This document shows positions 34,648 to 43,569 of a stretch of DNA of 64,000 bases, in pieces (positions within the stretch are counted from its first letter, which is position 1; the number at the start of each line of letters is the position of its first letter). The translations under genes and the position numbers were made by a program. The stretch lies in the NCBI RefSeq assembly GCF_000022085.1, contig NC_011894.1, positions 3,313,501-3,377,500 of the forward strand, written 5' to 3'. This stretch comes from Methylobacterium nodulans ORS 2060. GTDB taxonomy: Bacteria > Pseudomonadota > Alphaproteobacteria > Rhizobiales > Beijerinckiaceae. The notes below the pieces were generated by a model that had not been told where the DNA came from, did no database searches, and saw only the letters and a program-made list of their open reading frames with translations.

Positions 34648-36183
34648 ATGAAATTCCCGTCAATTTGTAGCCTGCCATTACTTGGCTTGGCCATGATCGA
34701 ACCTTCGGTTGTCCTGGCTGATCCGGTAGCCAATCTGCGCGATCTCACGGGGGGAGATCCATTCTTCTATACGAGCGACCAGTACGTTAGAGAAGGGGAG
34801 GGACAGAAAGCTCTCGTGGGTGTCGGGCGTCCATCGACGACACATTCACGAATTCCCCATCTACCATTTTACATGGGCTACATGAACACGAACTATACCT
34901 ATCGGTTCGTGAGCGTAGCAGAGCAAGTCCTTATCATGATCGGTGAAGGCAAGCACGGGCTGTGGCGGACCCAGGAGAACGGTTTCGTCCGGGAGTACAG
35001 AAAAAAAGGTGCGGCCGGTTTGGAAAAGGATGCCAACCTTGAGGATCCCAAGAATTTTGATGTGATTAAAAAGGATTATGCGTCGTATTTGCCTGACGAA
35101 AGCTACGCCGGTTACAAGTATCCAGACGAGCAGCTCAGCGCGGATGGTCGTCTCAATTTTATAGACCTACCAATTAGCCACGCAAAATACGAAGCTAAAT
35201 ACGCAGACCACGAGCCTATCGACCTTGCGAACTATTATTGCACGATGTCTGAGGCCGATTACCCTTATGCATTTCAGGCAGTGAACTTTGCCTTCTCGCA
35301 ACCTGGAGCTAACGTCGTTGGACCACTGGGTCGGCGCGCCGGCCTAGATATCAAAGAAAATTACACGAGAGTGCTTCGCCTGAAGCAGTTCCCGGACGCA
35401 CGCACGTGGGTCAATGGGGTCAATGTCGGCCAACCCGGCCGAGACAGCCTCCATGTTGACTGGAAAGCTGTCGACTATGATCGAACCGATGCCGAGTTCT
35501 ACTTGGTAGAGAGGCCGTTTTTTAATAAGCCGTATCTGTTCGTTGTGGCCGTATACGAGCCGAAGAGCGGTAATGGGTTCGCGTATCTCCGGCCCAATGG
35601 AGCCTACTTTCGATCCCTCGGAGACCGTGCAAAGGGCGTGCGCACAACTGCCCCCGCAGCTCCAACATTTCCGCTGAAAGACGGCGGTACGGGTCAGGCT
35701 GTCGGGCTACCAATCTATGGCGTTCATCATCCGGACCGTGCTGCCTATAGCAGTGGCGGTGCCTGTCCGCTGAAAGGCGGCGACTGGGGCAGATACCCCG
35801 ACCCGCGGGCTGGCTCGGGCTGGCCGACCCAGTACGAGGAGGTCACCCCGCTCTGTGATGCAGTGCTCATAGACATTAAGTTCTACAGCAACTTGGACGG
35901 GCGTGATTGGAGCGATCCGGACAAGTACCTCGCCAATGCAGGTGCCGGCACTAGGACGGTCGAATACAAGATGCAGCCAGGGACTTACGGAATCTTTACC
36001 GACCCGTACAATGTGGCAGCTGGCCGATCCAATCCGGAGCAGCAGGAAGTACCCGACCGGCTCAGCTTAAACTACCGCACGGTTCAGAAGCCGGTTTCTT
36101 ATGTCGAAACCGCAAAGCCCACGAGCAACACTGCGACGGCGCCAGTACCTAGCACCTCCTGTAGGCAGGCTTTGGCAAAATAA
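34648..36183 (+). CDS. Large exported protein of unknown family
   Basis: 511 residues with a signal peptide (MKFPSICSLPLLGLAMIEPS, cleavage near LAD). GAGGTG lies 5 bases before the ATG, and the gene begins 41 bp after the cupin gene. The mature protein is rich in Tyr, Asp, Gly and Pro (FYTSDQYVREGEGQ, HLPFYMGYMNTNYTYRFVS, EPIDLANYYCTMSEADYPYA, GGDWGRYPDPRAGSGWP) and has a Ser/Thr/Pro tail with a final Cys. I recognise no family. Four Cys could make disulfides. It is followed by a strong terminator, so the cupin and this gene form one unit. Base composition is lower in GC than the surroundings. Confidence 0.7.
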   Translation: MKFPSICSLPLLGLAMIEPSVVLADPVANLRDLTGGDPFFYTSDQYVREGEGQKALVGVGRPSTTHSRIPHLPFYMGYMNTNYTYRFVSVAEQVLIMIGEGKHGLWRTQENGFVREYRKKGAAGLEKDANLEDPKNFDVIKKDYASYLPDESYAGYKYPDEQLSADGRLNFIDLPISHAKYEAKYADHEPIDLANYYCTMSEADYPYAFQAVNFAFSQPGANVVGPLGRRAGLDIKENYTRVLRLKQFPDARTWVNGVNVGQPGRDSLHVDWKAVDYDRTDAEFYLVERPFFNKPYLFVVAVYEPKSGNGFAYLRPNGAYFRSLGDRAKGVRTTAPAAPTFPLKDGGTGQAVGLPIYGVHHPDRAAYSSGGACPLKGGDWGRYPDPRAGSGWPTQYEEVTPLCDAVLIDIKFYSNLDGRDWSDPDKYLANAGAGTRTVEYKMQPGTYGIFTDPYNVAAGRSNPEQQEVPDRLSLNYRTVQKPVSYVETAKPTSNTATAPVPSTSCRQALAK

Positions 36184-36187
36184 TACC

Positions 36188-36219
36188 AACGGCCCGAGAT
36201 GCTGCCGCTTCGGGCCGTT
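36188..36219 (+). terminator. Strong terminator of the cupin/orphan operon
   Basis: AACGGCCCGA and TCGGGCCGTT form a perfect 10-bp stem with a 12-base loop, 5 bp after the stop codon and followed by GATTTAT. Confidence 0.8.
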
Positions 36220-36483
36220 GATTTATCTCGACTTCTCGATGCCAGGTCACAGCTTGGCGAAATCTGGGAATGGAACCAAGGGTCATTGCTGATGTCCGTT
36301 GGTATAAGATGAGAATGATCCGGCCTGCGTCGCCTACGTCTACGCACCCGGTCGCGCCGTCGAGATCCCGATCTCGCACGCGCTTGGGAGGGCCGCTTTT
36401 CTATGTTCTCACGAGTGATGAGGTGGGCCGTGCTGACGTCTGCAAGGAGATTATCTTACCCTCGCCGCGGCTTCCGAGCAGCG

Positions 36484-36522
36484 GAGGATGTGAGCGGCTG
36501 AGGATGTGAGCGGCTGAGGATG
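36484..36522. repeat. Short tandem repeat, period 16
   Basis: GAGGATGTGAGCGGCT occurs twice in a row and the first 7 bases a third time. 36220-36558 otherwise shows no gene. Confidence 0.6.
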
Positions 36523-36558
36523 TTCTTTCAATCTCACTGACCGTCTGCTGTGAATGCC

Positions 36559-36834
36559 ATGCAACAAGAGCTCCTGTATCGAGCATTCTACATCCGCCAT
36601 GAGTGTGGGATGTTCATTACAGAAGAAGCTGTCGTCGGTTCATTAGCCTTCGAAATGGCTTCAAGAGATATCGGCCGAATACAACGGGCCATCGACGAGC
36701 TCTGGCTCAGCATACGCCATGACACGACGGGGCCGCGTTGGCTTGCTCCAGCTCTCATAGAGTACAATCAAATGCGCATAGACCTGGACGGCGTCGTTCT
36801 CGACACCGAGGTGTGTCAGCCAATGCATTATTGA
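36559..36834 (+). CDS. Small hypothetical protein
   Basis: 91 residues from the ATG at 36559 (a GTG at 36550 is possible): MQQELLYRAFYIRHECGMFI, then TEEAVVGSLAFEMASRDIGR and PRWLAPALIEYNQMRIDLDG. It is helical with several Cys and His. No family recognised, and the ribosome site is weak. Confidence 0.45.
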   Translation: MQQELLYRAFYIRHECGMFITEEAVVGSLAFEMASRDIGRIQRAIDELWLSIRHDTTGPRWLAPALIEYNQMRIDLDGVVLDTEVCQPMHY

Positions 36835-37535
36835 GGCGCGCACCTCGCCGCGAGTGACAACCTGCGCGAAGAGCCACTCTCGTGAGGGCGGATCAGGTTG
36901 GCTTCCACCCAGAGACAGCGCCGTGTTGCTGAACGCAAGGGAAGATGGTAATTAGCTCAGCGGACGCCCACGCTGTGCGTGATCCGCGAGCTTCGAGTGC
37001 ATCTCCGGTGTGGCCCTGGCCCGGAAGCCCCGTGCGCCGCGACAGGGAGAATGCGTCGTTTTCCAGCTCTCGCCGGCGTGCCGCTCCCCCTGCCACGGCA
37101 ATGGCTCAGCGCGTGATGGCCGAGCAGTCTTCATGGCTGGGGCAGGTCCCTCGCGGGAAAGCTCAAGGCGGGCCAGTCGCGACTGAGGGGGATGATTTTC
37201 GCGACCGGCCCGCAGTCCCACACTTTCGGTAGGATACCTGCGAGACAGGTTAATCTTGAACGTGTGATGTTTCCGGATGATGTGCGGGCCCGGCACTTGT
37301 TGGTGAAGCCCTCATCGCCCGGCCCGCGGCCCCGCATCGAGGAAGCACTGGCACGGAGCACGCCAAGCTTGGCAGTCCCGTGTTTCTGATGTGTGTGGCG
37401 GCCCTCAGACTGCCGCCCCCTTGAACCCCTCCCGGTCCCAGCGCCCGGTCCTCTCCTCGGCAAAGGCCTGTGACGAGACTGGCAGTAGCGGAACGCTCTT
37501 CATGAGCGGCTACACCGGCGGCATGGGCCTGGGCT
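36835..37535. other. No gene supported
   Basis: Frames such as 37192-37389 on the + strand have no ribosome site. The end of the stretch may hold the lost 5' part of the tail-fibre gene. Confidence 0.35.
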
Positions 37536-39345
37536 GTGGGCACGGACAGCGGCAGTGCGCGCTACAGCGTCAGCGCCGGGACCCACTATGAGCTGCAGGC
37601 ATATTATGCGGCTCTGAAGTGCGCCGGACTGGTCATCGTCAACTGGTTCAACAGCGCCGGATCGGCGATCAGCACCGCTTACGGTACGCTGGTCGACGGG
37701 CGCGGCGGGTCCTACGCCTACAGCAGGAGCATGCTGCTCGTGACCGCTCCGGCCGGAGCGGCCTACGCGGAGGTCATCTGCGCCGCCACCACCGCGGCCG
37801 GGGCGGCGGGTGCCTGCTTCTACCTCTCGCGGGTGATGTTCGCGGTGGCCGTCGCGGGCCAGACGGAGGTGTCGCCCTACGTCGACCCTGGCATCACGGC
37901 GATCTCGGGCGGCGGGATCATCACCCGGTCGATAGGTGCGGACCGGCTCGTTGCGCGCTCGATCACGGCCGGCGAAATCGCCGCTGGCACCATCACCGCC
38001 ACCGAGATAGCGGGCGGGACCATTACCGGGGACAAGATCGCCGGTAACACCATCACGGGCGGCAACATCAAGGCGGGCACCCTGACCGCGCGTGAACTCG
38101 CGGCCTGCTCCATCACCACGCCGAAGCTCGCGGTCTCCAGCTACAACTTCGCCTACAATACGGAGCTGGTGCAGAGCACCCGGGGCTGGAACATCTCCGG
38201 CACGAGCTGGGGTGCGAACATGCCCGCGATCTGGCAGGAAACCCTTTGGGTGCCGGCCGGCGCGACGGGCATCCGGCTCACCTGCGACGTCGCGGCGGCG
38301 GCCGTCCCGGCAGGCGGCTACTTCGAGCTGTTCCACGGCCGCGCCAACGCCAACGGCGTCTGGGCCTTCTACCCCCCGCGTGGGCGGGTCCTTCTATGAG
38401 TTCAGCGTCTACGCGACGGGGCACCGCTGCGCGCCCCAGATGTATGTCCAGTTCCTCGACGCGGCCGGCAATCATGTCGCCTATGCCGGTGGCGTGGTCG
38501 GTGCCAACAACCAGGGCATCCAGGGCGGCGCCCTGAAGGACTACCCCCGCCTCGGGTTCATCGCCCAGGCTCCGAGCACCGCGACCCAGTTCCGGGTCAT
38601 GTATCGGGGCGTCAACATCACGGGTGACGGCCCGATCGTGATGCTCGCCGGCATGATGTATGCGGGCGCCCGCTCCGATCAGACGGAGTGTTCGCCCTAC
38701 ACCCCGCCCGGTGTCACGCTGATCGACGGCGGCACCATCATGACGCACACGATCGCGGCGGACCGGCTCGTCGCAAGATCGATCACTGCCGGGCAGATCG
38801 CGGTCGGCGCGATCACGGCAACCGAAATCGCCGGCTCGACCATCACGGGTGGGAACATCGCGGCGCGGACGATCACCGCGGCCAACATTGTCGGCCGATC
38901 CATCACGGCCTGGGAGATCGCGACAAACACCATCACCGCCAACCAGATTGCCGGCCAGACCATCACCGGCTGGAATATCGCCAGCAATACCATCTCAGCG
39001 GACAAGCTCGTCGCGAATTCGATCACCGCCGGGCAGATCGCGGCCGGCGCCATCGGCGTTGACCAGCTCGCCGCGGGCGCGATCACGGCCGACAAGATCG
39101 GGGTGGGGCTCAACTCGACCAACCTGCTCTACAACTCGGACTTCCGGGCGGGAGTGGCCGGCCACAACGGGATGACCGGCCCGTGGCCTCCCGGCATCTA
39201 TGGGACGTGGTCGAACTACGACCTCACCGGCCATGGCCACGCCCCCTACATCGGCCTCAACCAGTCGGGCGCGGCATGGCAGCCGAACGGGATGGGCTCG
39301 TTGCAGGTGAGCTGCACCGGCACCCCCCTGCGGTACGTCTTCGGT
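37536..39345 (+). pseudogene. Phage tail-fibre/host-specificity protein with a frameshift
   Basis: Two frames join near 38380 (extra base in a C-run) into one protein of about 600 residues. It alternates carbohydrate-module-like blocks (ARYSVSAGTHYELQAYYAAL; GGSFYEFSVYATGHRCAPQM) with two arrays of short repeats built on xITAxxIAxx, e.g. ADRLVARSITAGEIAAGTIT and TITGWNIASNTISADKLVAN, as in the C-terminal part of phage lambda J-like and tail-fibre proteins where they form trimeric beta structure. There is no real start: the GTG at 37536 is internal, so the N-terminal part is missing. The similarity also ends abruptly near 39345. Confidence 0.7.
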
Positions 39346-39438
39346 GGCGGCGCAGCGGCGTGCACCTGCCCGAGCGTCTCCAGCCATGCGGCCAGTCCGG
39401 TTGGGATCGGCACCTCGCCGGAGGATGGAGGCGACAGC

Positions 39439-39546
39439 TCAGTCTCGCGAGAGCAGGCGGCCGACGAGCGCGACCACCGCAACGACCGCCAGGACGACGC
39501 CGGCCGCGAGGATCATCGCACCCGCACCCTCCAGCATCTCCAACAT
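39439..39546 (-). CDS. Very small membrane protein
   Basis: 35 residues from the ATG at 39546, with GGAG 8 bases upstream: MLEMLEGAGAMILAAGVVLA then VVAVVALVGRLLSRD, a single transmembrane helix with a basic end. Near the tail-fibre gene it could be a phage membrane protein; no family is recognised. Confidence 0.4.
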   Translation of the reverse strand: MLEMLEGAGAMILAAGVVLAVVAVVALVGRLLSRD

Positions 39547-39653
39547 GGCGCGCACTCCAGCCCGAAGGGCCTGCTGGAGCAGCGCGGCTCGCTGAGACCG
39601 GTTCCCGGACACGCCGCGCAGGCCTCCGCATTCTCGCGCACAGGCCCGTTCGC

Positions 39654-39986
39654 TTAGATCGTCTCGTATGCGAACAGAACCGCAATCAGCGAGAGACTGA
39701 CTAGGCCGAGTACGAAGCACAGGTCTGCGACGCGTTCCAATCGAGCGCTCAACCCGATGCCTGTGGTCCTGCGCATCGACAGGTACGAGGCTAGCGCGCT
39801 GGCCAGAAACAGCAGCGCCGCGAGGCCCGCGTACTCGTCGACGTGGCTGGGACCGATCCGCTCCTCCAAGATTTTCACCAAGCCGATCACAGTGGCGCAG
39901 ATGCCAACCATTGTGCCAGACGCGGGCAGGATGTGGTGCGAGAGCCCACGCCCCTGCTCACGCTCGTCAGGCGGCTCATCAGGCAT
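39654..39986 (-). CDS. Small membrane protein, three helices
   Basis: 110 residues from the ATG at 39986. After a charged start (MPDEPPDEREQGRGLSHHIL), three hydrophobic segments: ASGTMVGICATVIGLVKILE, YAGLAALLFLASALASYLSM and FVLGLVSLSLIAVLFAYETI. The HHILPASGTMVG segment is of a type I have seen in small conserved bacterial membrane proteins. The function is unknown and the ribosome site weak. Confidence 0.6.
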   Translation of the reverse strand: MPDEPPDEREQGRGLSHHILPASGTMVGICATVIGLVKILEERIGPSHVDEYAGLAALLFLASALASYLSMRRTTGIGLSARLERVADLCFVLGLVSLSLIAVLFAYETI

Positions 39987-40439
39987 CGGCGAAGGTGAGT
40001 TCCATCGGCAGGCAGACGGTAGACGCACCTGCAACTGGCAGCAACACTGCAGGGACGGCTGCAGACCCCAGGGGGCGGGTCAAACTCTGGAGCGCAAGGG
40101 GTCATCGACCGCACGCAATCTCAGGCGCAGATCTTTTTCCCGCGAGGCGCCTCCTGCGTGCCGTCAGGAACCGTCCCCGCAAATCGTCAGCAAAATCAAA
40201 GCGTTCCGCGTTCCTTGCCCTGCACCGCTGCAGGGTTGGACGTCAGGAACCCGCCCTGGCGCGGTCAGAAACAGGAGGCTGTGAGTGCGCGTCCCGACCG
40301 ATGCCGACCTCCGGCGCACGCCTCCTGGAGATTGGGGCCCGCGCCTCGCACAAGTCGCCCGGCACCATGCGGCAGCCCCCGAGGCCCTCGAGCGCCTCGA
40401 CCCATCCGCGAACGGCCCAACCACCCGGGCCCGCGCCAC

Positions 40440-41012
40440 CCGCCACCGCCGCGCGCTCGCCGATGCTCGCCTACATCGCGTTCCCCTGGTCATAGCGAAG
40501 GTGGATTGCCTCACCCGATCTGTCGCCTCCTATCCAGGCTCCTGGAAAGCAGGGTTGACGTGCGCTTCTGCGACTTGCCGCAGAGTGAGGGTCCGACCGG
40601 CCGGTTCATGTTGAATCAAATGGCCGCTGTGGCCGAGCTGGAGGCTGGTCTGATATCGGCCCGCACTCGTGCCGCCCTAGCGGCGAAGAAGAGGTTCTAT
40701 GCCGAGCTGACGCCCGAGCAGCGAGACGAACTCGTCTCGCAGGGCAAGGCCGTGAGCCTGGGAGGGAATAGAGGCGTGCCACTGACCGATGAAGTCCGCG
40801 CCACAGGCAGGGCTGCCAGGACTGCCAATGCCAACGCGCGGGTCGCTCAGGTAGGCACTGCCATCGCTGAGATCCGCGCGTCCGGCATCACGTCGGCGAC
40901 GGGCATCGCCAAGGCGTTGACCAAGCGCGGCATCCCGACCGCGCGGGGCTCGACGTCCTGGACTACGACGTTGGTGCAGCGCGTGCTCGCCCGCCTGGAC
41001 GCCGCGCCCTAG
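40440..41012 (+). pseudogene. Serine recombinase (resolvase family), decayed
   Basis: In one frame ALADARLHRVPLVIAKVDCL then TRSVA; near 40525 the reading moves to another frame as RLLESRVDVRFCDLPQSEGP, TGRFMLNQMAAVAELEAGLI and SARTRAALAAKKRFYAELTP, then a recombinase-type DNA-binding end (SGITSATGIAKALTKRGIPT, then ARGSTSWTTTLVQRVLARL). The N-terminal catalytic Ser region is absent and there is at least one frameshift. Confidence 0.65.
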
Positions 41013-41221
41013 TCGACCGAGCGCCCTTTGACGATCGGCTGCTCGCCGGACTCAGCCTCGATGAAGGCGAAGACCCTCAGCGACGCGAGAAGCTCAATGG
41101 CGGTTTCGCGCGACAGCCCCGTCTGTACCCGCTCATTCACGCGGACCGGCTTGCCCGTGTGCACGGCATAGACGCTCCAGCCATTGCGCCCCCGCCGCAC
41201 GGTGTAGCCGTGATTCAGCAT
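41009..41221 (-). CDS. Small hypothetical protein, paralogue of the 3453-3665 gene
   Basis: 70 residues: MLNHGYTVRRGRNGWSVYAV, then HTGKPVRVNERVQTGLSRET and AIELLASLRVFAFIEAES. It has the same length and motif order as the 3453-3665 product. GAGGAA lies 5 bases before the ATG at 41221. Its stop overlaps the 3' end of the recombinase remnant on the other strand. Confidence 0.65.
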   Translation of the reverse strand: MLNHGYTVRRGRNGWSVYAVHTGKPVRVNERVQTGLSRETAIELLASLRVFAFIEAESGEQPIVKGRSVD

Positions 41222-41481
41222 GGTGTTCCTCTGTCCCCAAGCCCCCGTGGGACGGCTTTCCTTTTTCCTGGGAGATGCAGCAGGCCGGGCCTGAGAGCGA
41301 TGATCAGGCCCAGCCTGCTGACGGTGCTGCCTGGAACGTCTCGGGAACAGACGTTGGCACCGCAGGCCTGCGGCGGGCCTGCCCGCTCGCCGTGTCATTC
41401 ACGCAGATTACAATTGGACGGCAAAACGCCCGGCTGGAGTTCATATCCCGCACCGGACGTCTCTACAGGTCGAGTAATCGA

Positions 41482-41718
41482 CTACCCCTGTTGCTGATTG
41501 CGTGTAGGAGCACTCTCGCAGGCTTGATGAGCATGGCAGCTTTGCTGTAGTGCGATCACGCGGCCCATCGCGATGTAGCCGCGAAGGCGGGCCGTGTGCA
41601 GGGTCGCCTCCTGCTGCGCCCGAGATTTGCCCTGCTCCGGTTCACTCCGCTCAAGTCGGCGCATCACTTCCTTCTGCTGTTCGCACCTCTGACGTGCGCG
41701 CTCCAGATCAGAATACAC
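41482..41718 (-). CDS. Small coiled-coil protein
   Basis: 78 residues from the GTG at 41718, which has AGGAGGAA 4 bases upstream, a better site than the track-long frame offers. MYSDLERARQRCEQQKEVMR, then RLERSEPEQGKSRAQQEATL and TARLRGYIAMGRVIALQQ: charged helices then a tail rich in Gln, His and Cys. No family recognised. Confidence 0.55.
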   Translation of the reverse strand: MYSDLERARQRCEQQKEVMRRLERSEPEQGKSRAQQEATLHTARLRGYIAMGRVIALQQSCHAHQACESAPTRNQQQG

Positions 41719-41975
41719 GGCGTTCCTCCTAAAACAACGGGTAGGGTAAACGTCCAACCCCTACACTCATTCGCCTCCAACATGAGGGTACACGCTGGTG
41801 TACGTAGCAGCTATGGGAATGGGTATTGGGAGATATGATTGGAGGGTATACCAGCCTGACTGGCCAATCATCTCGCAGGGCTCGTCGGAACGCCGAGTTC
41901 ACGAGCAGCAGCCCGCCTGTAGCGCGTCGCCTCGCGCGAGCGAGAGGCAATCCAGCCAGCAGGGCAAAAGGAAAA

Positions 41976-41994
41976 GCCGCTCTTGCGGAGCGGC
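41976..41994. terminator. Small hairpin
   Basis: GCCGCTC, TTGCG, GAGCGGC: a perfect 7-bp stem preceded by GGAAAA. Confidence 0.4.
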
Positions 41995-42107
41995 CCGAGG
42001 TTTAGGGAGGAGCATGCCCCGCTGCGATGCCAACGCGGCGGGGCATCTGCGTTGCGCCACGCTGCGAGGTGCGCCGCTTGATCTGATGAGACTCGGTCAT
42101 CGCCGTA

Positions 42108-42133
42108 GCCCGCCCGGTCCCGCCGTGGCGGGC
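42108..42133 (+). terminator. Hairpin terminator, first of a twin pair
   Basis: GCCCGCC / GGCGGGC arms around CGGTCCCGCCGT, followed by TCTTT. Nearly identical to the hairpin at 42300-42325. Confidence 0.55.
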
Positions 42134-42194
42134 TCTTTCCTCGGTTCGCCCGCGTGCACGAGATGAGCATGCCCAATGCGCAGGGGGCAATCCG

Positions 42195-42299
42195 ATGAGA
42201 CCCGCCTCAGATGCCGGAGCACCAACATATGTGATTTCGCCACGTGGCCCGCTGTGGCCTTTGCCGCCTATCTCAACACCCCCGTTGAGAACACTCTAA
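42195..42299 (+). CDS. Possible 34-residue protein between twin terminators
   Basis: ATG at 42195 with AGGGGG 7 bases upstream; sequence MRPASDAGAPTYVISPRGPL then WPLPPISTPPLRTL, Pro-rich. The TAA (42297-42299) touches the first base of the following hairpin, as in a compact transcription unit. No homologue is recalled. Confidence 0.35.
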   Translation: MRPASDAGAPTYVISPRGPLWPLPPISTPPLRTL

Positions 42300-42325
42300 G
42301 CCCGCCCGGTCCTGCCGTGGCGGGC
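42300..42325 (+). terminator. Hairpin terminator, second of a twin pair
   Basis: GCCCGCC / GGCGGGC arms around CGGTCCTGCCGT, followed by TTCTT. One loop base differs from the hairpin at 42108-42133. Confidence 0.6.
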
Positions 42326-42364
42326 TTCTTCTCGTCTGGCCGATCCGCCTGATATGATGCGGTC

Positions 42365-42556
42365 CTACCAATCGTAACCGTACTTCCTGTGATATTTGTG
42401 CCAAGCCTTCTCGCTTTTGCGCTGAGCCTTATAGAACTCTTTTTCCTGTTTCATCTCTTGCTTATAGTATTTCTTCCAAGGGTCCTTTGCATACGCACAT
42501 GATGTTCCTGCAGTCATCAGGAGCGGAGCAGTAAAGATGATCAGAGCGCGTTTCAT
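42365..42556 (-). CDS. Small exported basic protein
   Basis: 63 residues: signal peptide MKRALIIFTAPLLMTAGTSC (cleavage near AYA), then a Lys/Tyr/Trp-rich helix (KDPWKKYYKQEMKQEKEFYK, AWHKYHRKYGYDW). TGAGG precedes the ATG. Function unknown. Confidence 0.65.
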   Translation of the reverse strand: MKRALIIFTAPLLMTAGTSCAYAKDPWKKYYKQEMKQEKEFYKAQRKSEKAWHKYHRKYGYDW

Positions 42557-42653
42557 TTGAGCCTCAGGTCAGCCTTGTTGAACCCGAAATAGGGCATCAC
42601 GAGTTCGAGGCACCGGGGTCAGGCCGGATTCAATCGTGGCCTGATCCGACGCC

Positions 42654-43148
42654 CTACCGCATAGCATCAATCGCCTCCGCGACCCTGCGGGAATCTCGCA
42701 AGCTGCGCCGGCCGCTGCCGCCCTGCCTCTCGGCAGCCTTTGCGACGGCTCCGCTGGCCTCCACGGACCAGAACCCTCCCGCCCGGCGCAGTGGCTCAAG
42801 CGCAGCCTCGAGGCTCGATTCTGGTGCCCTGCTCCTCTCCTCGCCCATAATCGGACCGGTTCCCGGTGAGCTTTGCATGTGGGCGACCTGAGCCGCTGGC
42901 ATGGCCCTGGGGGCGCAGGGAGGCTTATAGGCGGGCGTTGCAGCGCAGACGGCGGGATCTCGCCGGCCAGCTGGCGCCGGGGCTCGACGGGCCCGCTGTG
43001 CCCGCGCGTTGGCCGAGGCGAAGGCCTGCCCCTCGTCGGGACTGAACCGGAACAGCATCGGCCGGCAGTGCAGGCCCTCCGCTGTGCGCTGATAGCGCCT
43101 GTCGATGGGCCGCATCCCCCGGAACAGACCCATGATCCTCAGCGCCAT
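42654..43148 (-). CDS. Hypothetical protein, weakly supported
   Basis: 164 residues with some protein-like order (MGLFRGMRPIDRRYQRTAEG, MLFRFSPDEGQAFASANARA, EPLRRAGGFWSVEASGAVAK) but an Ala/Arg/Pro-rich middle. It could be a small phage-type gene, start possibly at the Met of MGLFRG. No family known. Confidence 0.35.
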   Translation of the reverse strand: MALRIMGLFRGMRPIDRRYQRTAEGLHCRPMLFRFSPDEGQAFASANARAQRARRAPAPAGRRDPAVCAATPAYKPPCAPRAMPAAQVAHMQSSPGTGPIMGEERSRAPESSLEAALEPLRRAGGFWSVEASGAVAKAAERQGGSGRRSLRDSRRVAEAIDAMR

Positions 43149-43368
43149 CGCTCCGAAACCGAGGCTCTAGCTCCGCGGCGATCGCGATGCGGCGCGCGGT
43201 GCGGGCACTGATCCGGGAGTGGTGGGAGATGCGGGAGCGATGAGCCTTTGCAGGCTCACAGCAGCGCTAAAGCACCGCTGCCGTACGAGAATGGATCAAA
43301 CTGCGCGCTGATGCAGTTGCCTCCGCAGTTTCAGCGCATTCGTCGCGGAACCGACGTGGAGACAAGCT

Positions 43369-43569
43369 ATGCGGATCAGCGAAAAACTCGCAGAACAGGA
43401 GGCTGGACCAGCACCTACGACAAACTTAACAATGGATGCCGTCGCCCCACTGCCAAGCAAGTGTTCAGGACTGACCAAAGCTGGCTTGATCCCCGACATG
43501 CATCGGCCCGGCAGCAAGGCCGCCGCTGTCGCCACGTGGCTCAAGTCACGGGGCATGACGCCGGGATGA
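43369..43569 (+). CDS. Small hypothetical protein
   Basis: 66 residues from the ATG at 43369 with GGAGA 6 bases upstream: MRISEKLAEQEAGPAPTTNL, then KCSGLTKAGLIPDMHRPGSK and AAAVATWLKSRGMTPG. Not recognised. Confidence 0.45.
   Translation: MRISEKLAEQEAGPAPTTNLTMDAVAPLPSKCSGLTKAGLIPDMHRPGSKAAAVATWLKSRGMTPG

Noticed and set aside
37192..37389. 65-codon frame on the plus strand
   Set aside because: No ribosome site, no neighbours in the same direction and no recognisable content.
42014..42166. 50-codon frame after AGGGAGGAGC
   Set aside because: Good ribosome site, but the frame reads straight through the hairpin at 42108-42133 and has no protein character.
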